The position numbers and the translations under genes were made by a program. From Albugo candida (Eukaryota > Oomycota > Peronosporomycetes > Albuginales), in the NCBI GenBank assembly GCA_040437565.1, contig JBDOQK010000050.1, forward strand, positions 208,298-272,297: a stretch of 64,000 nt of DNA, written 5' to 3'. The notes below the pieces were generated by a model. It saw nothing but the letters and a program-made list of their open reading frames with translations, made no database searches and had not been told where the DNA came from. This document shows positions 41,573 to 54,348 of the stretch, one piece after another (positions within the stretch are counted from its first letter, which is position 1; every line of letters starts with the position of its first letter).

Positions 41573-44500
41573 TTAAACACCGACCAGCCCGCGTGCAACT
41601 TCCACCTCTTCGCCTTGTTGTGATGCAAAGTAGTTGAATATCTGCTCAAGAGTTGTCTGCGAAACAGCATACTCACGTATGTGGCACTCATCTTTTCCCT
41701 TCTCAATGCATTTGAAGACATTGGAGAGTCGTAATGCTACGTTAGGGTCCCCAGTAAGCCTGTAACGGCTCAGGTCATTTTGACGTTCGAGTAATTCCAC
41801 GCTCGATGGACCAAATGAGGATTTCAAGAATGAGTCCATCGCGAGAAATCGTGCTTCTGTCAACCACCAGGAGCAAAATTGCTCCGGTCGAATTAATCCA
41901 TCTCTCTCGATTATCGATGCAACGATGTATCCCGTCGAGTGCTTTGAAGTGATCTTGTCAAACCAGGATGAATCACCCAAGCGGTCACAAGCATCAAGTA
42001 GATGATCCTTGGAGATCTCAGCCCCTACCTCACCTTCCGAGAGCTGAAATCGATCCTGAGCGAGTTTTAATACCTCTGACATTGTAGGCTGTTGAAGTTT
42101 GACTTCGAGCATGACGCCGTTTCCATAGCGAGATTTCAAATGCTGAACGCTTCCTAAACACCGCAAACGNNNNNNNNNNNNNNNNNNNNNNNNNNNNNNN
42201 NNNNNNNNNNNNNNNNNNNNNNNNNNNNNNNNNNNNNNNNNNNNNNNNNNNNNNNNNNNNNNNNNNNNNCGTTTCAAGTGCTGCGGACGGTGCGAGGGGA
42301 TGTAGTCAAAAGAGTTCGGTGGAGATCTCAGTCCCTACCTCACCTTCCGAGAGCTGAAATCGATCCTGAGCGAGTTTTAATACCTCTGACATTGTAGGCT
42401 GTTGAAGTTTGAGTTCGAGCATGACGCCGTTTCCATAGCGAGATTTCAAATGCTGAACGCTTCCTAAACACCGCAAACGGCCACCCACCATAATGCCAAC
42501 CCGCGTGCATAAAGCTTCACATTCTTCCATGCTGTGAGTCGTGAGTACAATCGTCGACTCTTTTGTATGTGTGGAAATATTAGCAATCACGTTCCACATG
42601 AAGCGTCTTGAGACAGGATCCATGCCCGTCGATGGCTCATCGAGGAAGATAATGCGCGGTGACCCGATCATTGCAATCGCCACCGACAGCTTCCTTTTAT
42701 TCCCTCCACTTAATGTGCCTGCTAATTTGTGCTCAAAATCGTCCAAATTCATTTGATGCATTAGAGTATCAGTGACGTCCTTCAATTGCGCTTTTGCAAC
42801 ACCTTTGATGCGAGCAAACAGCTCGAGGTGCTCTCGAACTGAGAGAAGTTCATAAAGTGCATCAAACTGCGGACAATATCCGATTAGCTGTCTTACTTGC
42901 AATTGCTGAGTCAAAATGTCGTAGCCCCCTAGACTTCCACCTCCAGCCGTAGGAAGTATATCACCAGTCATCATCTTCATTGTAGTTGTCTTACCAGCCC
43001 CGTTGATGCCGAGAAACCCAAAACATTCGCCTTTGGGTAAACCGAAGGATAGATCTCGAACCGCTACTTTATTTCCTTTGTAAACCTTACGAATTCCTCG
43101 CAAAACAACAGAATCATTATCAGCAAGTCCACGCCTGACACGTTCAGCTTCGGCTCCAACATCTTCTTCTTCCTGAAATGGTGCATCCTGGATATTGGGG
43201 TCTTTGAAGACGGCTGCCTTAATTTTCGGAAAGCTAAGAAGATAGTCAATTCCGACAGCGAGGCTCAGATACAACACCGTATCAATGGCTTGGTAAAGTA
43301 GCTCCCATCCCATCAAGTCCATAGAATATGGGCTGCTGGCCCCAGTCAGAAGCAGTGCAGCTTTGATCTCATGCACTGATAAATTCAATAGTCCAGCTCC
43401 AAGACAATACAAAGGAGAGAGACGATAGAAAAATTTGAGAACCTTGTTGACACCTTTGCTCGACTCGAATATATCGAGAACGAATGATACAACAAGTAGT
43501 CCCAGGCCGAAGATGAAATTGACCATGATAATGTAGGTTTGAGAGGAGCTGTGTTCACGAAAAAAGTAAGTGCATACGTAGGAAAATGGACATATTGCTA
43601 GTCCAAATAGAAAAAAGTTCAGAACGACTGCTCCGTATGTTTCATCGGTGCATCCAATACAGTCCTTCCCTGTCAAGGAGGCAATTTCAAAGGCTTGTAT
43701 CATGATAATGGCAGCCAAAAATGGTATAATATAAGTGATAAAGTCCCAGATGTAATTGGCAATCCAAAATGCTGGAAGACTGACACCTGAAACGAGTTGT
43801 TGGTGCTTGCAATTATGCTCTGGTTGCTTTTCTTTGACCAGGAACCCAACCACGGATGTTGGGAAAAACGCAAACGCGATCACAATGAATAAGCACGATA
43901 TAAAAGATAAAAATGAGCCACGAACCGATAAACTTGCTGCAGTGTAAGGTAATGGATACGAGTTTACTTGTAGTGTCAATGGCGATGATGTTGAAGTGCG
44001 AGATATAACTCTACCATTATTGGAGAGTAATCGATACAAAGCCTGGTCTATCTGAGCCTTAAAAAGCACAGCAGCATGAGCAACACTGGTGTTAATAGAG
44101 GTGTGATATCCAAATACGTGGTCTACTTCTGATGCATGGATGAGAAACCCTCCATATTGGCCAGGATAAGGCTTGGTGCGGACATTTTCAGTAGTGCCCG
44201 AGACTTCGCCAAAGCCCCTTGCATAAACTTTTTCTCCAAAGCGCAAGCAATATCCGGTAGAATCTGTTGCATTGAAACTCGGAGGACTATACTCTACGCC
44301 AAAAACTTGTGCTTGAGGTGATGGATAAGGTGGACTTCGAAAGCTTTCGTTGCTTATTGCATCAGTAATTCCACCAGTGTATAACCGACTCATAACTTGA
44401 GAGCACATATTACCCTCATCTGATCCGTGACAGTAATATGGCACAATCATGTCGCTCCCAAATCGGAGCTTGTCCGATGTCACGGCAAGTTTTTCATCAT

Positions 44501-47500
44501 TCTTTGTCAAGGAGCTACTTTTCAGNNNNNNNNNNNNNNNNNNNNNNNNNNNNNNNNNNNNNNNNNNNNNNNNNNNNNNNNNNNNNNNNNNNNNNNNNNN
44601 NNNNNNNNNNNNNNNNNNNNNNNNNACCGACTCATAACTTGAGAGCACATATTACCCTCATCTGATCCGTGACAGTAATATGGCACAATCATGTCGCTCC
44701 CAAATCGGAGCTTGTCCGATGTCACGGCAAGTTTTTCATCATTCTTTGTCAAGGAGCTACTTTTCAGGATAATAAAGCCTGCTAATAGAAGTGCCACCGG
44801 AAGAAGCCCACTGAAGATAACAACTCGGCGGTCACGTTTTGCGATCCGAAAGCGTTTCAGGATTAGAGCTTCTAGATGACCCAGGAATTTCGCTCTACTT
44901 CCGAGTTCTGGTTGAGATTGCGCAGGTGCAGATTGATGTGTCGGAGGTGCTCTAACTTCTTTCTCCAATGTGTGTTGATTGGATTCATCTGATGCTTCAG
45001 CAACTTTAATAAAGACCTCCTCGAGTGTAGTCACTGAGATCCCATAGGAAAGCAATCCAAGTTCAGTAAGTTGGTTATCTAGTGCTTCAAACATGACGGC
45101 AAATCGGCCGGATTCAGCCGCGGGTAGTTGAAAAGCAATTTCAGCTCCTACGTTGCTCAAGACGCGTGCAGTAGGTATATGTCCGAGTATGAACGCTTCC
45201 AGCTCACTCTCTCGACAATCTCCGTTCTTGACTAGTGTGAAGTTATAGCCTGCTCCATATCGGTTTTTAAGAAACAAAGATGATCCACAACAGCGAAGTT
45301 CTCCTTCAGCCATTATAGCGATACGATCACCTAGAATGTCAGCCTCATCCATAAAATGGGTGGTAAGAACTATAACTCGGTTCTGTCGATTATTCAAGAG
45401 TGTCTCCCACGTACTGCGTCGACTATAGGGATCCATACCGGATGTGGGCTCGTCAAGAAACACTAATGAGCTGTCACCCAAGAGACTGATAGCGACGGAT
45501 AATTTTCGCTTCATTCCGCCAGAAAGGGAAGCAGATAAAACCTGACGCTTTTCTGTGAGACCGACTTCCTTGATTTTGGAACTAATTATCTCTTTCAGCT
45601 CACTTCCATGATATCCCTTTATACGAGCATAAAACATCAAATGCTCCTCTACTGTCAGCAGCGAGTATAGCACATCATGCTGGAAGCATAAGCCTAGTGA
45701 TTGCCGTATACTGCCTAGGTCATTCTTTAGGGATAATCCTCCAAAAGATGCATCACCTCCACTCGGTGCAAGCATCCCTGTCAGCATCGATATAAGTGTC
45801 GTCTTCCCTGCACCATTATGACCTAGTAAGCAGGTGATTTGACCTTTGTACATCGATAAACTCATGCCTTTAACGGCTACTTTAGTCCCTCCTGGAACTG
45901 CAAACTCTTTTTTGATATCTTTTATTACCAGAGCGTCTCCGTTTTGTTCTTGATTTGATAAATCAGCACTCACAGGCTCCACATGGTCGTTCGAGACGGT
46001 GGGCACCCCTCTAGCATCCAGTTCGGCCGCAGCCATTATCTTTTGCTTCCCGCGTAGCCCTCTCCAGTAAGCTCGAGATATAGGGAAGTACCATTTTTCG
46101 GTCGTCCCGAACTCTTTTGGAAGAACTCGGTCAAAGTATAGACCCAAAATCGTATACAGCAGTAAATCCAGAATTAAGAACCCGATGCAAGTATTGAATG
46201 TAAAATTATCCACAAGCTCATTGGCATTCCCAAAGTTGATGCCAATTCCCGTAGACTCAGCTTTTGCCAACTGATCCACTCCCAGCGCCAATGCCACTGG
46301 TGACAATAAACAAGCTGCGCTTTTGGAACCCAAATTTGTACTTGGAGTGAGAGCCGAGGATATGAAATACATCAAAAAGAAAAGGACAATGCCAGTAAAT
46401 GATCCAGTTCTAGCGCGTGAAAATAAACTGCTGATGAGATATCCAAACGCCAAGACGCTCAAGCTGAAGAAAAAGAAGAAAAAGAACAATAAAACGATGT
46501 CACTATTGGCAAAGATGCCAATTTTGCCGCCAATTGATTGTAGAACGCTAGCAATGAAGTATATTATAATATATGTCAGATACCATGATGCGAATATAGC
46601 AGGTTCGTTCACTCCGAGAATCTTCATATATTCTTTTGACCTTGATTCCTTCTCCTGAATCAGCACTGTGAGAATCCGGGAGATAGCGTACAAGTACGAC
46701 AAAATGAATAACAATGCAAAGACGTTGCTTATAGATTCGTAAAATGGGGAAGAAATAAAGGACTGGCTCGGAAACGGGGACACCGTGGATCCAAACATAA
46801 CTTGTGGCATTATCCGCAGTGGTTTGAGTAAGATTTCTTGTTGCTCGGAACTCATATTTAGCACCTCGGTACGAGCAGCAGCTCGACTAGAAAATGCGAA
46901 AGAGAGTGTATTAATGATCACAAAATCTTTCTGGATGGTTTCCAAGAATTTCTCGTCGAGTGATTGTGATGCTTTCGAAATGGCATCGATTTGTTGACAA
47001 TTTCCGGTTGTAGTTTTGGTAATTGAATTCCAGTCAGGCATACATGTCAAAAACCGCGTGACAAGTGTCTGCAATGTCGAGAATCCCCGAAGAGTGTATT
47101 GGGAGTAGTATTCAGTATTGATTAGACGCTGAAATGGAGACTCGAATGCAGGATCGCCAAGTGTATGAGGCACACTGCTTTGTGAACTTCGATCCAACGT
47201 TGCATTCATTCGGATTGAAAATTCAATATCCATATACTTGCCGATCATATCTTCATCTGGATATCGTTCAAATACAATCGCGGCATAGATTTTTGGGTTA
47301 GAAATAGACATGCCGTATTCTCGGCTAGTGATATAGGATTCCAAGCTAGTTTCATCATCAAAAAATAGCACACTATCTTCAATAGAGGGTATCATGAGTT
47401 GACCTTCAATAGTTGAGATATTGCTTCTGGAAACTGGTGTCCTTGGATACCAAGTTTTTAGAGTTTCAAAGTAGTAACGACGTGTAAAGGTATTGTCTGG

Positions 47501-48067
47501 GGCAATGGCAAGCTTGTATATAACTTGTATTCTATCTCGACAGTCTGGTGGTATTAATCGAGCCGATACAATGGAAGAGTTGATTCCCACCGAACCATTC
47601 AACGCTATCAGCTCTTTGCATCGTTTAGTAGCTAATGGATTATCTGGAATAGGAAGTAGGGCTTCAGCAGTACGTAAGCCTAGGTAGAGTAACAGTCCTG
47701 ACATGCTCAACTCTGTCATGACGTATTTACCAGCAGGTAACCATCCATTAAAAACATTCAGCTTGAGATCCCTGAGCGTCGTGGTTCCGGGACTAAACAA
47801 ATTATAACTAGTGCCTCTGTTTTCATCTCCACTCGATTTTGTCGTATCACTCCACCCTGATGGAACTGAGATATCCGAAGTGAGAGATTTAAGCCCGCTT
47901 GTCAAAATCACAAAGCAAACAGGTAATAAGATCTCTAATGCCGTTGCAATTGGTTGTCGACGCTTTATCATCCAATTCTTCCATAGTAAAGTACGAAGAT
48001 GTGAAAGACTAGAAGCAGGTTTCCTGCGTGATAATAAGGGTCTTTCGCGAGAGCTCGTCGACACCAT
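41573..48067 (-). CDS. Full-length ABCA (ABC1) family transporter
   Basis: Two N runs interrupt the gene, but after collapsing the overlaps it reads as one exon of about 1980 aa. The order is typical of ABCA: first membrane domain with a large extracytosolic loop, NBD1 (Walker A GHNGAGKTT near residue 747, signature LSGGMKRKLS, Walker B VFLDEPTSGMDP), second membrane domain, NBD2 (Walker A GINGAGKTT near 1607, signature LSGGNKRKLS, Walker B IIFLDEPSTGMDP). Both sites look competent. A helix in the first membrane domain carries a run of seven Phe. ABCA proteins move phospholipids or sterols across membranes. The substrate here is unknown. The gene is divergent from the decarboxylase gene. Confidence 0.9.
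42170..42269. other. 100-N gap in ABCA, imperfectly overlapping flanks
   Basis: 42011-42169 and 42321-42479 match over 159 bases with at least two substitutions. The 51 bases 42270-42320 match nothing on the other side. Two alleles or two paralogues may have been placed side by side. Confidence 0.75.
44526..44625. other. 100-N gap in ABCA, overlapping flanks
   Basis: 142 bases (44384-44525) recur exactly at 44626-44767. The offset is not a multiple of three, so the gene appears split in two frames only because of the assembly. Confidence 0.9.
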
Positions 48068-48476
48068 TCAAATTCAGCTTTTTTGATACAAATAACGCCA
48101 AGTAGTAGCATGAAGGACGCAGAAAGACGTTTTTCTGCAAGTCTTGATCGTCGGTTCATAGAGACTATTCGGCCTGTCGTTCTTCTACTTGGACCGGTTC
48201 AGCGAGACTAATAGGAAACTTTTATGATGCTGTGTAATTTAAGGAGTGCAATAACTTGCTTTGAAAACGCTAGTAGATGAATTTATTCTGACTCTCACTC
48301 GATTGCTATCCTGCACTAATTTCCACTTGATTGAGCTTGATTGCTATACCTACACTTTTGCGAGCTCGTTGATGACTTTACCAGAGGTAGCAGCGCATGT
48401 GCGTGATTGGCCTAAAAAACTGATTAAGAGCGAATCAAAACAAATCAAAGCAAGAACTTGATTGGACTCGATCGAC
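48068..48476. promoter_or_regulatory. Divergent intergenic region ABCA / decarboxylase
   Basis: About 410 bp between divergent starts. A short open frame ends just before the decarboxylase start; it shows no domain. No motif is assigned. Confidence 0.45.
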
Positions 48477-49969
48477 ATGCCAATTCCACTTCCAGGCGAA
48501 ACGGAGGCACAGCTCACGTCGCTGGCGTCTACTTATGGTACACCGTTGCAGTTATATGACGAGAAATCAATTCGCGGGAATGCGAAAAATTTGATTGAGA
48601 CGTTTCGACGCCAGTTTACTGATTTTCGAGAGTATTTCGCTGTCAAAGCTCTACCAAATCCTGCAATTATCAAAATCCTACACCAGGAAGGTTGCGGCAT
48701 GGATTGCTCATCAACGGCGGAGCTTCACATTTGCGAGGAACTTGGAATCGATGGAAAAGACATTATGTTTACGTCAAATTTCACCTCCAAGGCACGTTAC
48801 CTACCGTCAGTCATGTAAAGCTGAATTCTTAGTGTCTCCACATGATACAGGAAGATCTAGCGACAGCTTATGATCAAAACGTTATCATCAACCTCGATGG
48901 TACGAAGACACATGGTGTGATTCTCACTGTTACCAACCTAATTGTTCACCTGCTCAGACATTTCCTTAATTGATGCTCTGGTTGATGTGCGTGGAAAATG
49001 TCCAGATCTGATCTCTTTTCGATTGAACCCGGGATTAGGACGAACAGACTCTGAGACTGTCTCTAATGTCCTTGGGGGTCCTGATGCAAAATTTGGTGTG
49101 GCACCCTTCCAAGTGAGTTGATTATTTATACAGGAGTTTGGATAATGACTGAGTGTTACTAGATTCTTGAAGCTTACCGAAAAGCTAAACAGGCAGGAGC
49201 AAAGCGTTTTGGAATCCATATGATGACCGGCTCTTGTGTGATGGATCAAGACTACTGGAGCCAAACGGTCACTATTCTTATCGACACTGTCGCTAAGCTA
49301 CGACATGAGCTTGGAATTGAATTCGAATTTGTCAACCTTGGTGGTGGCCTTGGAATTCCGTACCACCCCGACGATAAACCTGTCGATATCGATTCCATCA
49401 GCAAGATGCTGCGACAGCTTTTCGATGATGCCAAAGTAAAGCATAACTTATCACAACTTCCTCAGCTTTGCATGGAGAATGGTCGTTACATGACAGGACC
49501 ATTTGGATGGTTGATAACACGTTGTCAAGCTATCAAAGAATCGTATGGACGCTATTACGGTGTTGACGCATGCATGGCGAATTTGATGCGACCTGGAATG
49601 TACAATTCTTACCATCACATCACGATCCCAGTTCGCGAAAATAATGCGGAAAGATCACCTTCCCATGTAGTCGGGACCTTGTGTGAGAATAATGATTGGT
49701 TTGCCAAAAACCGATCTCTGCCGAAGGCGCAAGTGGGTGATCTTTTCGTCATATACGACACGGGAGCACATGCACATTCTATGGGTTTCCAGTACAATGG
49801 AAAGTTGCGAGCTCCCGAAGTGCTAATTCTCCGCGACAATACTCCATTTGTCATGTACGTACTTGAAAAGCTTGACGGTGCTGGATTGGTTCTCATCACT
49901 ATGTGCAGACGCGAAAGAGAAACTTACGAAGCGCTATATGGAAATTGTGTCTTACCTCCTGGCATATGA
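48477..49969 (+). CDS. lysA: Diaminopimelate decarboxylase (LysA type)
   Basis: Exons 48477-48791, 48851-48899, 48958-49112 and 49163-49969, with a probable further intron 49855-49908 (54 bp, in frame, GTACGT..CAG); about 423 aa. It is a fold-III PLP enzyme: FAVKALPNP holds the PLP lysine, then GMDCSS, GGGLGIPY for phosphate binding, ENGRYMTGPFG, CENNDWFAKNRSLP and YDTGAHAHSMGFQYNGKLR. The CENND and DTGAHxxSMG blocks are characteristic of diaminopimelate decarboxylase rather than ornithine or arginine decarboxylase. It makes L-lysine from meso-diaminopimelate, the route used by oomycetes and plants. The first intron starts with GC instead of GT. The start is MPIPLPGETEAQL, matching bacterial homologues. 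Confidence 0.87.
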
Positions 49970-50779
49970 GTCAAGTGCTTCAGATTCAGTATTCCTCTAA
50001 TTTCTTTCTGTTCAAAACAGATCCGCTTTAAAGAGTAAAAACTAGGCTTCGATAGCAACATCATGAGCAATATAGAGTAGCTGCGCGAAAAACAATTCTT
50101 ATTCGAGTACTTCCACGCACACGATGATAACTCAAATAAAAGAGATTGTATAGACAAGTTAATACATTTCTAGAAAATGTCGATATAGCTGTACAGTACC
50201 CCAGGAGCACGCAACACTGCCCTTGACCCACTTGTAGATTATATTTTGAGACTAAATTGTCCACAGCAATGCGTGCCACTGTTGATCTTTCATTAACAGG
50301 CTCAAATTCCTTGCGCCCAGTCATCATCGTCTCCCCATGCAGCTCCTTCCATTCCACCATCNNNNNNNNNNNNNNNNNNNNNNNNNNNNNNNNNNNNNNN
50401 NNNNNNNNNNNNNNNNNNNNNNNNNNNNNNNNNNNNNNNNNNNNNNNNNNNNNNNNNNNNNATTCAGTATTCCTCTAATTTCTTTCTGTTCAAAACAGAT
50501 CCGCTTTAAAGAGTAAAAACTAGGCTTCGATAGCAACATCATGAGCAATATAGAGTAGCTGCGCGAAAAACAATTCTTATTCGAGTACTTCCACGCACAC
50601 GATGATAACTCAAATAAAAGAGATTGTATAGACAAGTTAATACATTTCTAGAAAATGTCGATATAGCTGTACAGTACCCCAGGAGCACGCAACACTGCCC
50701 TTGACCCACTTGTAGATTATATTTTGAGACTAAATTGTCCACAGCAATGCGTGCCACTGTTGATCTTTCATTAACAGGC
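49970..50779. other. Intergenic with scaffold gap
   Basis: Mostly an assembly duplicate: 49984-50361 recur exactly at 50462-50839. Once collapsed, only about 330 bp lie between the two genes. The block 50302-50361 is a ghost of the 3' end of the next gene. Confidence 0.85.
50362..50461. other. 100-N gap, overlapping flanks
   Basis: The longest false gap overlap in the window, 378 bases, exact. Confidence 0.9.
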
Positions 50780-51766
50780 TCAAATTCCTTGCGCCCAGTC
50801 ATCATCGTCTCCCCATGCAGCTCCTTCCATTCCACCATCAGCGGCACTGAGATCAATCAATTCTGCGGAGGAATCCGTGCTTGTCGGTATTTTGGACATG
50901 GAGCCATTTGTACATTGTTGCAGATACAGGGGTACTTGATGAGAATGCTTTATTTCTGGAACCATACCAAATTTCTACAAAATAGGTCACATGTCGGCAA
51001 TCATATCGGTAGCAGCACATCGAAACATCAATTTGAAGCTTACACTGAACACATCATGCTTCTGCTGTACAGACTCAGAAGGTGATCCAGGACCCTCGGA
51101 AATAACTGATTCATCCAGCTGTTCAGTATGTCGTGGTTGGTCTTGTAGTGTAGATTCAATCGTGGCTGGTTTCAGTTGTACGCCATCATTCAGAGCACGA
51201 ATCGAACGGGGCGGCGATTCTGGAAGCCCATACTCACTATTTTCCGACCGTTCTTTCGGCTCTTCTCCGTCCCATTCATCCCATTCGTTCTTGTCATCAT
51301 CCTCACCCGCAGCATTATCGATCCGAGTGTATTGGCCCTTACTCTTTTCTTCTTCTACGTTGGGGCCCTTTGATGTTGTAACAGTCTCAGATTGACTCCA
51401 GCCAAGTTTTCGTTTTCGACCACACAGAATAAGAAATACAGCACATAAGCCAAACGCAGCTACAAAAAGTAAAGGATTCACTTTTTCGATTCTACCACTA
51501 GCTGTGTCAAGTGACAAAGTGTTATTCCCTCGAGGCGACTTGAAACTTCCAGAGCGTATGTTGGTTGTTGTTTCATTGTCCTCATGAAAAGAGAGATCAG
51601 CTGGAGTTTGTTTACCCGAAGGTGCAACTAATTCCTGATCGCTAGGTAGTGCTAATGGCAGATCGATAGAAGCCACGCCCTTTTCCGAAGTAGCACTCTC
51701 ATCAGGATCCCTTTTATCACGTGTATCTTCATCATTGCGCTTCAATTGTCTCAATTGTGGTGTCAT
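50780..51766 (-). CDS. Acidic single-pass membrane protein, unrecognised
   Basis: Exons 51766-51044 and 50974-50780 with a 69 bp intron; 305 aa. The N-terminal 95 residues are polar and charged and begin with MTPQLRQLKRNDEDTRDKRD. One membrane helix follows (LLFVAAFGLCAVFLIL, about 98-113) with a basic KRK after it. The C-terminal part is strongly acidic with Trp-acid motifs (NEWDEWDGEE) and ends AAWGDDDDWAQGI. Repeated acidic W motifs of this type often bind trafficking adaptors, which is only a hint. There is no cleavable signal at this start, so either it is a signal-anchor protein or a 5' exon is missing near the scaffold gap at 51867. The family is unknown. Confidence 0.68.
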
Positions 51767-51866
51767 ATGCCGTAAATGTAGTGCAGAGAATTGGTTAAAT
51801 CAGCGCTTAGCACGCAGTTAATTTGGTGTTACCAATCTAAAAGGAGCGTCCTGAAGTGAAGTCTAC

Positions 51867-51966
51867 NNNNNNNNNNNNNNNNNNNNNNNNNNNNNNNNNN
51901 NNNNNNNNNNNNNNNNNNNNNNNNNNNNNNNNNNNNNNNNNNNNNNNNNNNNNNNNNNNNNNNNNN
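51867..51966. other. 100-N gap, short flank overlap
   Basis: 16 bases (51851-51866) recur at 51967-51982. This is too short for full certainty but fits the pattern of the other gaps. The surrounding 51767-52214 is the divergent promoter region of the two membrane protein genes; nothing else is recognised in it. Confidence 0.7.
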
Positions 51967-52214
51967 CTGAAGTGAAGTCTACACAATATAATAGGCATGT
52001 GCAACGAAGACATTCATAAAGGCACTGACAATGCCAAATTTTACGACTTTTTTTCTTCGTTTCGTAATTGCAATTTCACAGCGACAACAATTTTTGATGT
52101 GGTAGTTAGGGAGCTCGTATAAGAAGAGATTTTAATATAACGTCAGCATTGTGCCGAATTCCTTGCAAAGTCATCGCTAGTATTTAACCGGTATACTTGG
52201 TTCGATATCGAGTC

Positions 52215-54348
52215 ATGAAAGATTATGAAAACTTGCATCACAGACTTGGCTCATCGTCTTCCTCATGTAATGATCGTTCGTCATCGTCGACGGAATCTAC
52301 AGTTCTGCATAAGAGGAACAAAGAAAAAGGTCTTACTAGAAAGCTAATAAAACCATCTTCTCGTTCGAGATCTCGCAAAGGAAAACCAGCACACTACAGT
52401 TATCATAGATCGCAGCTCACATTACTAGAACGTTTGTTATTATCGTCTTGGGAAAAATGGAAGCGTCATAGGCGATTCCCATACAAGCTTTTTCTTCACG
52501 TATCGCTTTTGACACTCACATTGCTTCAAATCGGTCTATATGATGCGGCGAATTCGGCGTATATTCGTACTTCACTGGATAACTGGTAATCATCAAGCTA
52601 TCTACCTTGATTCAGAGCGATTTAAAATTCTCTGTACGCAGGCACCACTACTTCCTCCCTCAAAATTTTGCAGGCAATGATATTGCTCTCATCACAAGTC
52701 CTCATCAAGATTTTTACACGTTGAACAGCACCATCGATGCCCTCTACTATGTTCGCAATGCATACTTCGAAGTCGTTAAATCATCAATAGCAAATTATCA
52801 TCATGTATATCTACGAAATGGGAGTGTCTTGCCCATGACTCTGACGATACAATCAAGAATGGATAATGGCCAACAAGTCGAGAAACAATTCAAAATTTTT
52901 ACCAACAAGGGAGATATTGGTCCGTTTCACGCAAATATGAGCGTTCCAGATCGAAAGTCTGTGCTTCAAAAAGTACTGGCGATGAGTTTGATGATTAGGA
53001 TACGTGATCTACAGCTTGGTGAGGATTCTGGGAGTACATATGAGGAATGCTATGAATGGGAGCTAGTAATGCAATTCAAAGTGATCAAGAGAAAGAGCAA
53101 AATAAGGTCCGTCAATTCTCCCCTAGTATTGGGTGCTTTAGTTTGACCTTATACTGATACCATACCCATGATCTGATCAGATTGATGTTTGCAAGTGCAA
53201 AGGTCGAAACTTGTGATTCAATGAAGGGAGGGTCTGCCACCTATATTTTTATTGGATTGAATGCTATCATTGCGGTTGTATGCTTCGTATACATGGCATT
53301 GAGTTTCCGTGCCATTCGGAGGTCGTTAAAGTTGTATGTTTTTTCAACTTCATATTCCTCAGACGCTGGTTTCATCGATATTGCAGAATTTCTCGCACAG
53401 GTCAGTTATTACAGGATTGCGGGGAGCAAGAAATATTGAACGGGGACACTCCTGCAAGCGAAGAACTACCTTCTTATGTTAAAAGGTGTGATGACAAAAA
53501 GACTCATCTATATAAGAAAGCACCTTATCTAGCTCGGGATCGTCACTCGGAACAATGGCTGAATATGTCTTTAAAACTAAAGCTTAGCCTGTTTAATACC
53601 CTGTAAGTGTCACTTGATATGTTGGAAATGCTTTGATTATACACACGGTTGTAGGCAAGTCGTCATATTCATATCCTTGATATCCTTACTGCTGTGCTCG
53701 TTGTGGAGCTTAATGGTGGTGAAAGATCATATACCGCTTCAGTATCCTCATCGCCTGATGTATGGTAGCGGTATTCTTTCGCTATGGATCACTATTGTGG
53801 GCTATTTGGAGCACAATTCGTACTTATACTCTATAGTCTTGACATTGAGGTGGGCCATTCCAAGAGTTACGAAATTTCTCATCGGGGTTTTTCCTCTCTT
53901 TTTTGGATACACTCTTTTCGGCACCATATATTTCGGATCTCAAGTTGAAGAGTTTGGGACTATCACCTCGTCCATGGTGACACTATTTGCGGTGATGAAT
54001 GGAGATGTTGTATTGGACACTTTTGAGACTTTATCAAGTCACTCCTTCAACATCATTGGGAACATATACTTGTTCTCGTTTATCGCTTTGTCGATATACG
54101 TCGTCCTGAACATCTTTATAGCACTTGTGGAAGAAGCGTTTTTCGCAAGCCGAGCTAGTCGAAGAAGTTTGGATGTACTATTATCCGATGCAACGAAACC
54201 ATCGTCAACATCCCCTTCCAAAGACTCCTCATCGACAGAACTTGTTCAGATCATCAAGACGCTGATAGAAAAGTCCAACATGCAAAGAGAGAAAGTCTTT
54301 GAGTCCAACTATGTGAACAGGAGTCATTCATCGCTCGATGATATCTAG
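52215..54348 (+). CDS. TRPML (mucolipin)-like cation channel
   Basis: Five exons: 52215-52585, 52642-53106, 53181-53333, 53387-53602 and 53655-54348; introns 56, 74, 53 and 52 bp; 632 aa. A Ser-rich basic N-terminus precedes S1 (YKLFLHVSLLTLTLLQIGLY). The large luminal loop typical of mucolipins follows (LPQNFAGNDIALI to CYEWELVMQF). S2 to S6 come next, with the pore loop FAVMNGDVV aligning with the NGDD selectivity filter of TRPML. S6 is SIYVVLNIFIALVEEAF. One acidic filter residue is changed (NGDV). TRPML channels release Ca2+ and other cations from lysosome-like organelles on PI(3,5)P2. The location here is inferred from the family. Confidence 0.85.

Noticed and set aside
51979-52131. Minus-strand open stretch with CCRC and a hydrophobic end
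   Set aside because: No start codon in a useful place and only about 50 codons; it would need an upstream exon overlapping the channel gene.
53334-53362. A 29 bp intron in the TRPML-like gene
   Set aside because: The donor is good, but an acceptor 24 bases further gives a 53 bp intron of the usual size with the same frame.
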